Below, one piece after another: positions 1-13,325 of a stretch of 64,000 bases of DNA; position 1 is the stretch's first letter, and each line of letters opens with the position of its first letter. The translations under genes were made by a program, and so were the position numbers. The DNA lies in NCBI GenBank assembly GCA_024734555.1, contig JANPWX010000038.1:4045586-4109585 (forward strand), written 5' to 3'. Below the pieces are notes generated by a model. The model made no database searches and was not told where the DNA came from. It was given only the letters and a program-made list of their open reading frames with translations. The DNA comes from Trochalopteron elliotii. Taxonomy: Eukaryota > Chordata > Aves > Passeriformes > Leiothrichidae.

Positions 1-2610
1 GCAGTAAGACTTTTTTTCCCAGACAACACAGATTACATGAAATGGGAAAGCTACCTGAGAATCTTACATTTGCTTTCCTGGATGAATCCCTCTGTGATTC
101 ACTATCTTAGGGGAACAGAAAGAAAATATAAAGGAGGAAAAAAGTATCTTGTTAGCTAGGCTCAGTGATGCTTGTCAGTATATTATCTCCTTCAAAATCC
201 AATTTTTTTGCATCCATATCAACTAGCGAGAAAAATCCCAGGTGCACAGAGGATTGCTTGTTTTCCTCATTCATCAGCACCCAAGGTTTGCAAACCAGTA
301 TCAGCCTAAGAATCCTCACCTTGCTCCTTGCAAGGACTTTTGACACTGTCACAGTAATACTGAAAGCACACATTTGTATAGCAAACAGTTTCAAAGGCTG
401 CATGCACACTGTGTTCTGCCTGAGGATTACTATACCAGCATTCTGTAAGAACTACACATTTAACTTTTTATTTTAGAAGGACATCTGGAAAAGCTCAGTG
501 AGCCAAGCTAGCAGAGATTCACTGAGTTCCTAAACAACTAATGCCCACAAGAGATTTACTGAAACCTGTACTGATGCTATTTGTTGTCAATGGGTAAAAT
601 CACAGCCTGCAACACTCAGCTAAGATTGGAGATACCAGAATTACAAGAATGAAGTGTTTGTGAACTTCCCAAAACAGTAATCTGTGTTAGTTAATATCTA
701 TTGGCTCTCACAACTTATGTGGATTTGGGGGGAATGAGAGGCATGAGTGGCTCTGAGTACATTTGTGTTTTCATTCTCTGAACAACAGATTTCCATCAGA
801 GCTAAAAGAATGACCCACAGTCATACTGGGCATTCTCCTCACAGCCCCAGGCAACAAATCAATTTCAGAATAACCCAACTTATTCAGATACAATATTATC
901 CTATTTTCGAGACACTTGCAAATGCTGGCATCGAACCTCAGTGCACGGTCAATACGGTCATGGGGACACAAACGAGAGCGTGTGACAGGCGGCAGGTGCA
1001 GATGCTCCAAGAGCAGCTTGGCTGGAGCACATCCCTATCCAACAATCACTCAGCCCATTAGCATACAAATTATGCAGACATGCATCTTTTGAAAGGAAAG
1101 AAAAATATACAGTGCAGTTACAGATAATTGCTTGACTTACTTTTCACCATTTCAGAATTTTTACTGTCTTTGGAGAATGTAGGCATATTCTACAATACTG
1201 CAATGCTATGAAAGTCCTACCAAAAACCCCCAATCCTACAAAATTCAAGGAGTGTAACTCCTTTTGTAGCTTATGTTTACTGCACAAAATGGAAGGAATA
1301 TAGAGGTGATATATAAAGTAACAGAACCTTATCATGGCTTATCAGTAATTTAGATTTTTAAAAGAATTTGGTTATTTTTTATAATTAGGTCTTCCTGCAA
1401 CTTTGTACCTTTTAAAATCTAGCTTGACATGGATGTATAGCAGCAATCTTTACCAAAAAAGGCTGCACCTATTTATATACAATTTTTCTTAATATTTATG
1501 CATGTTCATATTTGAATTCATAATGCTGTATTAATTACACAACAGGGCAATAACGATAAGCTGTTAGCTTCTGATTTCACCTAAAAAAGCTTTGAATAGT
1601 AGCAAGACCTTTTTTTAAATTAAGTCTTACACAGTCTCATTTGAGTAAAGCATTCTTTTAAGACAAAACCACCATAAATCTGCATTGTCAGTTGCTCTCA
1701 CAAGCATCTGTAAAGCCCACAAACTAAAATTTGACACTGTTCAGACTCATATTACATTGCATTACAGCTTTTAAATGTCAATAATAATGCAGGCTTAATA
1801 AGCAGGTCATAAGGAAATAATAGTTTTAAAGAAATTTCTTTGGAAAAACAGATGTGGCATATAAAACTACCACTTAGTACATAAAACCTAATGTCCCGAG
1901 TATTTAGAAAGGTTGGCTGTTGCTACCCGAAGTTTCTTTTTTATATAACAATAAAAAGAACCTGTAGTTGAAAGTAATAATTCAATATTTCCCATGCTTC
2001 CTTTCTTCTGATTTTTTTTCAGAAAATCTGAGTTCATGGAAAATTTTCTCTCATATTTTACATCCTCTTGTTTTGCTAACATCCATGTAAAGAAACATAA
2101 TAAATATCATCACAGCCAATTATATTGGCAACTTGCCCCTATGCTCTAGATAGTGAAGTACAAATTCTATCAAGACAGAAAATATTCACTTTTGCCACTC
2201 CTACTTCTGGGTTTCACTTAAATCACTTCTGATGTATTCAACGTGGTATGCCTTCAACATGGAAGCCAGAGCCCAAAATTCAGCACATTCCAATATGACT
2301 TTGGATGGTTAATTTTCAGCACTACGGCTGAGCTCTTTGATGTTCCACTGAGCTTCAATTCTATTGCACAGGAAGCTCATTCATAAATCATGTTCACATT
2401 AAAAAGCAAACAAAAAAAAAATCCCTTCAGGGTATATCTCTGGCTAACAAAATTATTTTTCAATTAAGACCTTACTTTTTGTACACCTTAAGTGAATTCT
2501 GTCTTAAGAAACTTCAAAGTAATAACATACTTATATAAATACATTATTTCTCAGTAGTAGCAACATTTTAATTCTTAATAAGTATTTCTCATAACCAAAG
2601 ACCTGCTTAC
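1..2610 (-). other. GALNT1: Intron after GALNT1 coding exon 7 (incomplete)
   Basis: No GALNT1 exon is found here on the minus strand: a search by eye for codons of the expected next blocks (for example SWYLENIYPD) was negative. The sequence is AT-rich. A short stretch at about 905-992 holds seven CpG dinucleotides, unusual for this intron, and has no recognised identity. No clear repeat was recognised elsewhere. Confidence 0.7.
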
Positions 2611-2791
2611 CTGGGGAAATAATGTAGAAAAAGTTTTTGAATTCATCCATCCAGACTTCTGCGAGCCGTCTGTTATTTTTGTTGATTATCTGCCCTGTAC
2701 CTCCTGGGAAAGTGTACGGTGTTGCTTTTCTGAACACATGCCCAACATGTGAACAAGTTACAATTTCCAAAGTGCCACCACACTGCCAGAT
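2611..2791 (-). CDS. GALNT1: GALNT1 coding exon 7: third metal ligand and C-terminal part of the catalytic domain (residues 327-387, continues off window)
   Basis: The exon encodes [40 protein letters not shown] and [20 protein letters not shown], ending with the first base of codon 387. The SHVGHVFR segment supplies His344, the remaining metal ligand in GALNT1 numbering, and [10 protein letters not shown] is a family hallmark. The acceptor is CTTCCAG and the donor GTAAGC. The length of 181 nt equals 60 codons plus one base. The following exon should begin by completing a glycine and continue with the VTKVDYGD region; it is not in the 2610 bases left of this exon. Confidence 0.97.
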
Positions 2792-3744
2792 CTGGAAGGG
2801 ATAGAACAATTATTGCATAGTTACAAGTTGTTAAAAAAAGTTCCAAAATATTAATCACTTGTTTCTGTTCAAGGTGGGGAAACATTAGCTGAGGTCTAGA
2901 ACAAATGCATACTGCATGGAAGAGAACTGCATGTTTTTTCCTGCTCAACAGCTAAAGATGCACACACGTCCAAGCAAGGCAGCATATGAAAATACTTCAG
3001 CCTGCCAAACCAATACCTCGTCACTCAGAGATTACTTTAAAGAACCAGGCAAGCTGACCACAAAGGAAGGAAAAGGCTCTTATGACTCACAGGAACTAAC
3101 AGGTGTCTAAAATAGTTCATTATAAAACAGAATCTCCAAGTAAAAAAAAACCCCATACACTTCCCAAGTCTCTGAAAATACTTTCAGTTTTATGTTGGAT
3201 CTTAAAAAATGGCAGATTCAGAAAGGTGAAGTACTTCAGAAGAATCCCCAGCTATGTACTTTTTACTGACAAGTAAAATGAAAGGAAGTGGTGCTATTTG
3301 GTAGGAACAAAAATGAGAATAACACTGGTTAGGTCCACAACCAAATGAACACATGAAGTTAGTGAAGAGCAAGAAGAGAGGGTTTGTAACAGAGGTGCTC
3401 ACATCTCATTGATACACAAAATGATGCACTGATGACATCATCCTTAACTGATGCTCCCCCAACAGCTTTTCTACCTGAATTCCTTTTAACACACACTCAT
3501 TCTTCTGAATAACCATCTTAATCTTTTAATCACATAGCTCCACCAACAATTCATCATGCACTTTTTACTGACAGATACAGTCTTTGTATATCTCTGCTGG
3601 AGGAACTTAATAGGGCAGGGAAGGGCCAGCTTCAGCAGAAGAGGACACTGGTGCAGGTGGAAGATCTGCGTTTTACAGAAATTCAGATGCACTGTTCTGA
3701 TTAATACACTAATGATTAATAAAGCACTGCAGAGTTTTACCTAC
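2792..3744 (-). other. GALNT1: Intron between coding exons 7 and 6
   Basis: This 953-bp AT-rich intron has GTAGGT as its in-frame donor and CTTCCAG as its acceptor. I see no repeat family, RNA gene or open segment that looks protein-like. Confidence 0.8.
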
Positions 3745-3862
3745 CCTGAAGGAAATTTCTAAGTTTTCTCCACCCCAGATATCCATTCCAGCATCATATG
3801 TTCCAATTTCCTGAAAGTAATCTCTGTCTATTGAAAAAAGGCCTCCTGCCATTGTAGGTGTC
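3745..3862 (-). CDS. GALNT1: GALNT1 coding exon 6: WGGEN catalytic block (residues 287-326)
   Basis: The exon encodes [20 protein letters not shown] and [19 protein letters not shown]. It carries the TPTMAGGLF loop and the WGGENLE block around residues 316-322 that defines the Gal/GalNAc-transferase segment, with the catalytically important glutamate region intact. The acceptor is CCCCCAG. The length of 118 nt equals one base plus 39 codons, ending in phase 0. The donor used in frame is GTAGGT; a second GT dinucleotide with a GTAAAA context lies 4 nt further into the intron, so the site is a tandem donor. Confidence 0.97.
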
Positions 3863-5293
3863 CTGGGGGAAGAAAAAAATCCACAACCCACATCAGTCAC
3901 TACAAAAACATGCTAAGATACATTTCACACTAACACTGACAAAATAACTGTTTATTTCCCATACTCCTTCTCAGTAAGCTTCCCTTCAAACTCTGTTACC
4001 ATTGATGTACTTGCTAGCTCAAATTTTTCCAGAGATGGAATTAGGCAGTGGCAGTTCTCCTTATTTTCTCACTTCAAATTGGTGTCTAGATAAACAGTCC
4101 CTAGAAATCTGCTTTCATTCCTGAGAAGGACTTCTGCCTCCAATGCTGGTAACTCATAATAAAGAAACCAGTTTCACACAGGCAAATTATACTTCAGGCT
4201 ACTGTTCTTGAAACAGTTTTGGGAGGCCATTAAGCAGCCTGCTTGCTTTCATTTTTATTGCTTCATACAAGAAAATTGTACAGTCAGGGTTACATCCAGA
4301 TTTTCCTTAGACTTCTTATTAGTATAAAAAAAATAAAACTCTGTTAGTAGTTTCTCAGAGCTTTAGAAGCATCTTCCAAATTTCAACGTTTTTAGATAAC
4401 AAATATACAGTAAGTAAATTGCATGTTAGGCCAATGACATAACTTTGTAGTTCAATTATTTACAGTTTTAGCCTAAGTAATTTTATAACACTAGCTATTT
4501 TCCTGAAATGTTTAGGGTTTTTTCTGAAAGACACATAAAATACAAGCTAGGTCACAAGCTAACTAAAAACTTCTGTGTCTTTTCCCCCACTAAAAGGAAA
4601 CAGGGGGAAGAGAGAATATCAATCAGCCATATCCTGAGAAGACCTCTTAATTTCTTAAACTAAAGACAAAAACCAGCAAAGGCCAGATCCTGAGCTTTAT
4701 TGTAAGTAAATAATTCCCAGTTTTCAGGAAAGTAAGGACAGAAAATATACATTTGCAACTGTTAAAAGGTACACATTACACACAAACCATCTTTCTAATT
4801 AGCTTTCTTATAAACCTACATGACATCCAAGTATAACTTCACCTCCCATCCCCCCTTTTAAGACTTAAATTTTGCATATAAATGCACATTCACAAATATA
4901 CATGCATATACCAAAAATCAATACATATTTACAAAATACAGCTTACTTTATAGTTATAGTAAAAGATAAAAATAAGGTTCAATTAAAAAAAAAAGCTTTG
5001 TTAAAAACTTATGCATCATTATCAGTGCTATCTGAAAACTAGTAATTCTGCAGTAATTAGCATAGAAATGAAAAATAGTTCCGAAGTGACAAAGTGATTG
5101 ATTCTTTTATTGCTACCAAAAGTTACTGACAACCGACCCATGCAAGAACTTTTATGTTGTTCCTTCAACTAGGCAAAAAAGATGCTACAATGTTTGACTA
5201 AGTACTTAACAATTTTAAGTACTTACTTTCAAGTTTATCATAAAAAGCAAGTATTAGAGAAGATTTTAAACTAATTTAATAATTTCTCATTAC
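3863..5293 (-). other. GALNT1: Intron between coding exons 6 and 5
   Basis: This 1431-bp intron is AT-rich with short A and T runs. No repeat or extra exon was recognised. The ends are GTAATG and CCCCCAG. Confidence 0.8.
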
Positions 5294-5464
5294 CTAACAG
5301 GGAGGGTTCGGTCTCCTTTCCGTCGATCCATCTCTCTCTGAGGAACAGGGTACCAACGAAAATTCAACTTCCAGTTGAAGCCACCATAGGTCATGTCAGA
5401 ACCTGCCATATATTCGAAGGTGTCATCACTGATTACATCAATGATGGGACACACTACTGTCCTC
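5294..5464 (-). CDS. GALNT1: GALNT1 coding exon 5: catalytic domain (residues 230-287)
   Basis: The exon encodes [40 protein letters not shown] and [22 protein letters not shown] and [11 protein letters not shown] are conserved in GalNAc-transferases; the latter lies near the acceptor and donor sugar sites. The exon is bounded by TCCTAG and GTAATG and is 171 nt, equal to 56 codons plus one and two bases. I see no difference from remembered human GALNT1 here, which fits strong constraint on the active-site core. Confidence 0.97.
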
Positions 5465-6961
5465 CTAGGAAAAGGAAAGAAGAAAAATCATTAAATTCTA
5501 AGTTAATAAAATCTATTAATCATAAGGCTAAAAAAGATGTTTGGGTTTTTTTTTTTTAATATTGTTTTTAACACATACAGTTGAAATTTTTATAATACCG
5601 TCTCTTAACAACATTATTCAATAAATTATTAACAGGAAACATACTAAAATTCAGTCTTGCTAATTGTAAATCTGATACAATTTTGGCAATGCCAGATGGT
5701 TTTTTAAATCATATTTGCATTATTACCACATTCACCCCTCCGCAGACAGAAATAATGATCCGAACTTTCCCATTGCTACACAGTGATTAGATAGAATACA
5801 AGAGGTTCTTGTATCCAGTTGAGTGGTCAAAGTAACTTGCATGTTTTGAAATTAAAACTTAGATATTAACTCTGGGTAAGTATTTTTATACGCCCTCAGA
5901 GATGATAGTAAATGTTACCAGTATACAACTACTGCATCACAGTCGACAGAAAGTGGCCTCGTTGTCCATTGCCCTGGCATTATTAATACATATATTCACA
6001 GAAACCAATTCTAATCATCTTAAAGACACTTAAGTAACCAAGTTCAAACTGGGCTTCCTCTCATGGGAAGCTCTTTAAAAAGATTCAGAGGTTGCTTGCA
6101 ACTGAATTCAAAGGACTTCAGTCAAGATATTTGCACAAATTGTAACAATATGTATTGTAGTCTTACAAAACCTGATTAATGACAACAGTTTACTTTTGCT
6201 TTACACAGTGCTAAACAAAGATTCTTCATTATTTGTGGCTTATTCATCATGTAACACTATAATTTGTAACATCAAATTGTAAGTGTGATTTTTATCTACA
6301 ATAATAAAAATTAGGAATCTTTAGCACTGAATTTCATTCTATTTAATATGTTGTCTACTAACAGACTAGTGCAGAACTACAGCTACTGTTCAGATGTATG
6401 ACTATTTTATAAAGCAGAAAATTTTCTCACTTTTGTCCCCAATACAATTTCCATTGCGCATATAAGTGTAGATCAGTATGATTCCAGTAATTATTCTAAC
6501 TTTAGAAAATACATCCCAGAAGACCAAGACACAGCCCAGATTTCCACAGTCAAAACCATTATATAATAAAGAAACCACAATGAGAGCCTGAAAACAGTTC
6601 TTGTTGACAATGTGGGTGCCACATGAGATTGGGGCTTGATTTCTTTCTCAAGAATATCTTCCCAAATTCATGAATCAATAGGCCAAGCTGCAGACTGAAG
6701 ACCTCAATTTCCCCTAATTCCTCAATTTCATTTATTGCTCCTGCTATTTAACATATTATTCCATGCATCCCAATATAGACTTCAACTTGAAACATAGGTT
6801 TACTTTTAAAAGGTTAACTAAATTAGCCTTGCATCCTTACACCAATGAGAATTTATTCAGCTCTTCAGAAAGTAGATATTTGCTTGTAGGCTATTTTGTA
6901 AGACTTAGAAAATTTCTTAATAATGAAAAAACCCAACATGGGTGAATAGATGGATAATTAC
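5465..6961 (-). other. GALNT1: Intron between coding exons 5 and 4
   Basis: This 1497-bp AT-rich intron has the ends GTAATT and TCCTAG. I see nothing in it beyond a T run at about 5549. Confidence 0.8.
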
Positions 6962-7169
6962 CTGTCAGCTTTGATCCTTGCCAGCAGAGGTTCAAGCCAG
7001 CCTACTGTACACTCACAATGAGCATCTAAGAAGGTGATGACTTGGCCTTTAGAAGCTGCAGCCCCCTTTAATCTTGCTCTAATCAATCCAGAACGCTGTT
7101 CCATTCGAATCACATGAACAGGTACTTTTAATTTTTTCACATAACTCTCCAGTGGTCTTTTCAAGAAGT
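6962..7169 (-). CDS. GALNT1: GALNT1 coding exon 4: catalytic domain with the DxH metal motif (residues 161-230)
   Basis: The exon encodes [60 protein letters not shown] and LLARIKAD. The DAH triplet at residues 209-211 is the DxH motif that binds Mn2+ and the UDP diphosphate in this family; Asp209 and His211 are both present. [12 protein letters not shown] is a typical conserved GALNT block. The acceptor is TTTACAG and the donor GTAATT. The length of 208 nt equals 68 codons plus two bases at each end. Small changes from remembered human sequence are Val to Ala in GAAxSKG and His to Ala in RIKxDR. Confidence 0.97.
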
Positions 7170-10100
7170 CTGTAAAGAATAATCAAAACAATCAAAACTT
7201 TGTTACGTAGCTCAGCTTCTTTTTTTTTTTTCAATGAAGAGACTTGAATTAAGACACATTTCCCCTGTTCTTGTCTATCCTTTTTCTACTTTCTCAGCTA
7301 GTTTGCTCTACACTTCACAATACTCCTTTCCACATCTCCCAGGTGATTCACTCAATAGCACAGAAAGTTCTTCCTCCTCTTTATTTCTTCATTATGGAAA
7401 ACACAAAAAGGAAGAGAGGGTAGAACGCTTACACAAAACCCAGATGGGATTCTCAAGTTTTTACCGCAGAGATGTGATACTTATTTTCAAAAACATGCAC
7501 AAGTGCTCTTGGACTTAACACTTCTCTGCCAAGGAAATACAGCTATGGTTTGGCTAGCTGAATATAATGAATTGCCTCCTGCAGTACTGCAACTTACAGA
7601 TAATTTCTTTGTGAGAAGTTTAAAACACAATCAAACTGATTTTTCAAGGGTGCCTTCTCTAGGGTTTTCTGGCTAATATTTTTTCTATTAAATTATCACT
7701 ATAACACCTAAAAAAAGATAATAAGCTATACATAAATGAGAATCTGTAACACCAAAAAATTCCAACATAGCATGAATTATGAAGAACAAGTTATTTAAAA
7801 TACAACAGTCAATTACTGTACACCCAGAGACTCAAAATTACTTGCACTGCAAAGAGCTGTTGGGTTGTGATGATTGATGCCAAAAGAAGAAAAAAAGAGG
7901 TGAGGGAGAATGAAAAGGACAGTCACAGAAACAGACTTCTGCAATAACTCGCAGTTTCTAAATGTGTAAAAAAGGCAAAATAGTCTTATTGCACAGCTAT
8001 GGAATATTAGATTGCACATTCAAAGCACATGGGAGCTGAAAGTTGTACTACGACAGTGCACGGCCTGTAGTTGGATTTCACATGGGGTAGAAAGTACCTT
8101 ATACAAAAGTAAGTGTGACACTGGAGGGGTGATGGGAGGAAAGCTTGGCATGAAGTCTTAGTGAGTCTTTCGTAAACCTCAAGAGGCAGGGCTGACTTGA
8201 AGGTGATTACCATTCCTTATCGCTTCTCCAGATGAATGAGTTCTAATTGCCTTCTCACTTTTTTCTGGGCATTGTTGGACTGCCTCTAAAAGCCACAGAA
8301 ATAAGTTCTGACATGTCTTGAAAGCTAAACTGTGCTAAAAGTACACAAAAGTTTGATACATCTAAATATTTGTCTCCAGAGAAACTCAAAGCAAGTTAAT
8401 TCTTATTCTGCATATGAACAGAGACTCAAATACATGTTTCTTAGTACAAACCAAGTGGACATGTCTTCTTTGCAAGGCTTTTGGGGTTGAGCACAGAGAT
8501 CATGACTGAGTCTGTAGCAAATATAGTCTCATCTCTTTACAATGCAGCTTTCCAAAGCCACTAATTTAAAAGAACTAGTATCATGGCAATGTTTATAGCT
8601 TTAATGTACACATGATTACGCAGAGAGACTGTGCAGCATTTCTCTCTATGCTCACCATCTGATGAGCAAGTCACACACATCAACATGTTTCTCTGCACAT
8701 TTCAGGTGTAGTACTGATAAGCTTTTAAAGTAGTTTCATCCACTTTAAACTTAAATGAATTAATATGGGCTGTGACATTGGTTCTTGAATGTAGTTACAC
8801 TAACAGAATGCTAAAATTCTGGCGGGGGAAGAGAGAAAGACTGTGATAATACAACTGCAGCCAGTCAAGAACTTGCACAAAACACATCCTTACATTACAG
8901 AAAGTCATGCTCAATGTATTGCATACGAAAATCTTCAGCCCTACCTACATTATCTTGGTAAAGTATTTAAAATTTCCATTTATCAAGTACTTTAAACGTT
9001 TTTTTTTCTCTAAGAAAGAATCAGAAATGTGTACAGTGTTTTCACTACAGTGGGAAAAAGGTTAAGAACAGTCCTCCTTCCATGTTTAAGCATGTCCATA
9101 AGAATATTCTTATGAACTATCACCTTGTTCAAAACTTCAGAAGGGATTATTCCCAGAAACAAAACATTGTGACAGAACTCCAGTAACTGTGTCCTTAAAA
9201 TATCACTAGAGCTTCAGCAAAATATGTAAAAATGATTAAGCTTGATATCTCATCCCTATGAAAGCATAGTAAATAATTCGGGCATCAAGATTTCTGAAGT
9301 TCCTTTGCTACCAGCGGTTAGGGTAAAATGCTCAAACCTAAGCAGCTATTTTCCCTTCAGAACATCCTCTCTAAGAGCAATACACATCCCTTACAAATTG
9401 CTCCCTTTGTTCTGGTAGCAGGAATCTAGCTATTTTGATTAGTCATGCATCCAGAAATTACTAATAGTTTCTTATAAGGTAAGACTTGATTTTTTTTCCC
9501 TTAAAGAAAAAAACCAAATATTTAAAGACTCTTTTAATGAAAGTAATACATTTTGGCCTACAAGAAACTTCAGGATAAAGCCATGGAGATGATTTTTTAG
9601 GATAACCTATTGGTCATACTAAATTCTGTACTGAACATTGAGATGTGAAGTTTTATGCATTACAGAGTCAGCTGCCTGTAAGTGACCCAGAACTAGAGCT
9701 GACTAATTTTTCAGCATTGCTTCATACACTTCCAGCAGAGTAAGGTTTGATAATATTTAAATAAAACCGAACATCTCTACAATACTTCTAATTTGGAACA
9801 ATAAGGATTCATGTCGTTTCATCGGTATAACTATAACTCTTAGTGGTGGATATTCTTTTCAAGCCTTTTCTCTGTCAAAAGGGTGCACAGTTTTACCTAG
9901 GACTGAGCATCTTCTGTGGAAGTAGCAGAACTAAGGAAACCAAAAGAGCAAATATATTCTGTTCAAGTCAACTAAGTGCATTAAGTTGAAAAATACCTTG
10001 CCAATTCTATTACCAAGTCACACTGATATGACTACAAATGAAAAATTAAGTTTCAAACTTTTTTAAAAATTTAAGTACAATAAAATACAGGTTTATCATT

Positions 10101-11515
10101 TTTATAAGCATGCAAACATGTTTTTTTAAGAAGTATGAATTTTTTGTAAGTATTGTTGGCAGGATTTAGTTGCAGTCACATTGCTTTGACCTGCACCTTT
10201 GTAGCTAAGTTCTGTGGATGTGGTCAATCCTGATGCAATCTGCCTACCACACTTGGGTGCTGACCTAGTTTGAGGTACCAGCTAATGGTGATTTCTCCTG
10301 TTAACTGTTTCAAACTAGTTACCAAAGATCAATACTTAAAAACCAAAGTCGCAGTTCCAACCAGTAACTAGAGAACAATGTTACAAATACAGTCTTGTTT
10401 CTCCAATGGTTTTCTTTCGGGTATAAATAAATGCATACTATTATGCAAATTCATTCTTCTAAGAGCATGACACTAGCAGGTACAAAGTGTGCTTCAGGGC
10501 AGACTGAATGCTTACTTTATCCCAATTAAAATCACTCTGATGTTAGAATTCAATATACAACAATACTCAGGCTGAACATTGTCTTTTTCTGGAAAAGTAT
10601 GCTGTTTTAATTCAACACAAACAGAATACTTAAGCAGCAAACACAAACCCTTCACATCTTCAGGCATCATATCCTTCTGTTTTGTTTAATCTAAAAGCAT
10701 GCTTGATGGAACCATAACAAGTTCTTGGAAAACAGAACAAAAAAAACCCCTCAAAGTAATTGTTGAAAATAACAACAAATAAAAGATGCCTAAGTGATTT
10801 GAAATGAAGATCACAGGCTTCAAAAAGAAACACTGGAACAGGTTCAGTACCAGCACCAAAGAAAGTATGAAATGTTCTAACTTTCAGCCTGGAATTAAGT
10901 TAATTTGTTTTTATTACCACACCCAGAAACAGAAAATTTATCTAGAGAAAGCCACATGCTTTTTTAAGTCTATGATTCATAGTGAGGACACTTACTGCTA
11001 CGTTGAAATTGATTTTTTCTAAAACAGAAATTGAAGAGGCAAAACATAAGTAATATGATTTCTACATATTCTAATATTAGCTAGCTCTTTATTTCTAGGT
11101 CATACTGAAAGCTGACTTGTCTCAAATAATAATTAGCACTGATTTGAATTAGTGCCAAGAACTGTTTTGATAAATAAAATGTAGAATTTTTACATAAAGG
11201 TTAAAAAATTACAATAAACCAAGGAGTATAATTACAAATTACCACAAGTGCAAAAAGCAAAAATTTGACGTTGTGACTTTGTAAAAGCAAAACTCAATCA
11301 TGCCTCTCATTTAATCTGGAACACATTTCTGTGGCACTTTGCATAGGCATTTCTCCTCTGCTGCCAGAATGTAATTGTATTTAATGCTTCTATTCTTTCT
11401 TCCAAATTGCACTGGAATTAGCTGAAGCACTTAAGAGTTGATGCTTTAAGTTTTAACTTTCATATTTTCCAGATTCTGTACTGCATTTGTATATAACTCT
11501 AAACTTCATATAACG
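7170..11515 (-). other. GALNT1: 3' part of the intron between coding exons 4 and 3; no recognised element
   Basis: This part of the 6943-bp intron is AT-rich single-copy-looking sequence with short T-rich stretches. No exon, RNA gene or known repeat family was recognised. Two LTR insertions occupy the remainder of the intron at higher coordinates. Confidence 0.6.
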
Positions 11516-11870
11516 TGTTAGCAAGTTTTCTTCACAGCTTAGTTAGACAAAACAATCCTTTTCCAGTCTGAGGACCAAGGACACCATCACAGCTTCAGGC
11601 CCAAGAAATATAAACAATAGAACTGAGGAGAGCAATCTGGGAGGATGGGACTTCATAAACTGAAGCTGTAATTGAACAATGACCCCAGTATGTAAATGGA
11701 CCAAAACTTATAAAAGTGTGAAAATGTGTGATCTGTAGTCCATCTGGGGTATAGCCATGGCTGGGCCCTTGTACTGCCCAAGGTGTATCCTTTGAAGGCC
11801 TTTTAATAAATACCTACTTTATTTCTTTAACTCTGTCCAGCTTCTGTTCCAGGTAGCCTCCTATGCATCA
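11516..11870 (+). mobile_element. Avian endogenous retrovirus LTR, antisense to GALNT1
   Basis: The stretch resembles an avian ERV LTR that I recognise by its right half, with the AAGGTGTATCC, CCTTTTAATAAATACC and CTCTGTCCAGC segments. It has a TATA box (TATAAAAG at 11709) and an AATAAA polyadenylation signal at 11805 some 96 bp later, which is the spacing of a U3-R region. A TGTTAG start and GCATCA end are plausible, but the flanks show no matching target duplication, so the left edge is uncertain. No internal gag, pol or env sequence lies next to it; it is a solo or partial LTR inside the intron. Confidence 0.65.
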
Positions 11871-13325
11871 GATTTAGGTAAAAAAAGGAAAAGCAAAAGC
11901 AAGTGAGAGTGCCTAAGAGAGGAAAGGAGCAGAAACAAGTGCAAACACAACCCGAGTGCTTCCTGAGGAAAGCAGAGCGGTGAGAGTGCAGTTGGCTGAT
12001 GGGATCTGTCCTCGGCTACTCCACAGGCAGCCGTGCTCCACACCTACCCAGTGTGGGATGGGCCAGCTAACATGCCAGGCATCATGCACACACACACACA
12101 ACATGAAGAAGCAACTCAGCACATTTGCTACCATCTTAGTGCTAGGGCAAAAATCCACTTCTAATGGTCTTCAGCTACAAAAGCTCCTGTTAACCACGGT
12201 AGATTCCTAAGTATCCTAAAATCTCTGATTAGCCACTGTAACCCCTGTACCATAGGGCTACTTGGGGCAAATCCAGCACCTCTCTTCATACAGGCAGATC
12301 TTGTCATCTGGACAACAGTCAGACATCTTACTCTGAAGCTGGAATTGCCATAGGCAGCAAAACATAAATTTTGCATCACTGGAATGAGAAGCGACAGGCT
12401 GAGATGTCAGCACGCTGTAAAACCCTTTGATGTCTGACACAAGGGAATTCCTTCTGATACAGGCAACAGCCTATAACTGGTGACTGTCAAGACTTTTTCT
12501 CTAGTGGCCTACTAGCCATTGGTTCTAGTAGAAAACTTTCAAAATAGAAATAGGGGGAAAAAAAGGTGGCTCAAGATAAAAATATGGGTGTATTTTATTT
12601 AGTAAACATGTACTATCGTCTCACCTCCATTTGCCAACACAAGGAAAAAAAGTATTTCATAACCCACACCACCAAGAAATATTAAGCAAAGAACAAGCCA
12701 AATATCAACTACTAACCAAAATTAAATGTTAATTATTATATGTAATATTATTTTTATTTCTAATATGCTACAATTTAAAAATACTATGAAGATTAAAATC
12801 TAAACAATATTTTTATATTTTGCAAAAAAAAAATCGGTTTCAAGTTTTGCTTATTACACATGGCAAGTTTCATTCTGTAGCATGGACTTTTCATCTGAAG
12901 CACTATTTATTAAGAAATGGAACCTCTTGCAGCAGAGAAACTGAATTTTAACTTCCCATGAACTGAATAATCAAAATTGATCCCTCTGAACACCAAGCCT
13001 AATGGACAGTAAATTCAAATGTGTGCAGAGTTCCCTTTGCTATTACTCACCATGTGACTCAAGTATTAAACGCCCTCAAGCTGTACGAATGTGCTAAAAC
13101 TCCAAATGCAAAACACTAAAACTGTAACAGAATAAACCCCCCAGCAAACACAAAGACCATGCTGCCAACGGAAGAGCAACCAGACAGATGAAGTTACACC
13201 AGCTTTCAGTGCAGAATGATCCATCTGCACTTCAAAATGGGCATTGCTCCCTCTGCCTCCCCATGCCCCAGGTGCTGTGTTGTGCTAAGGAGGGCTAAGC
13301 CCACACCAAATCAGCTTCAGTTTTT
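11871..13325. other. Intronic sequence between two LTRs
   Basis: The left part (11880-12460) has ordinary GC and several overlapping short open frames on both strands, none protein-like. A (CA)7 run lies at 12087-12100. The right part is AT-rich. No element was recognised. Confidence 0.55.

Noticed and set aside
1..2610. Search for the next GALNT1 exons (end of the catalytic domain and the lectin domain)
   Set aside because: No minus-strand segment encodes the expected blocks, so the next exon is taken to lie outside the window.
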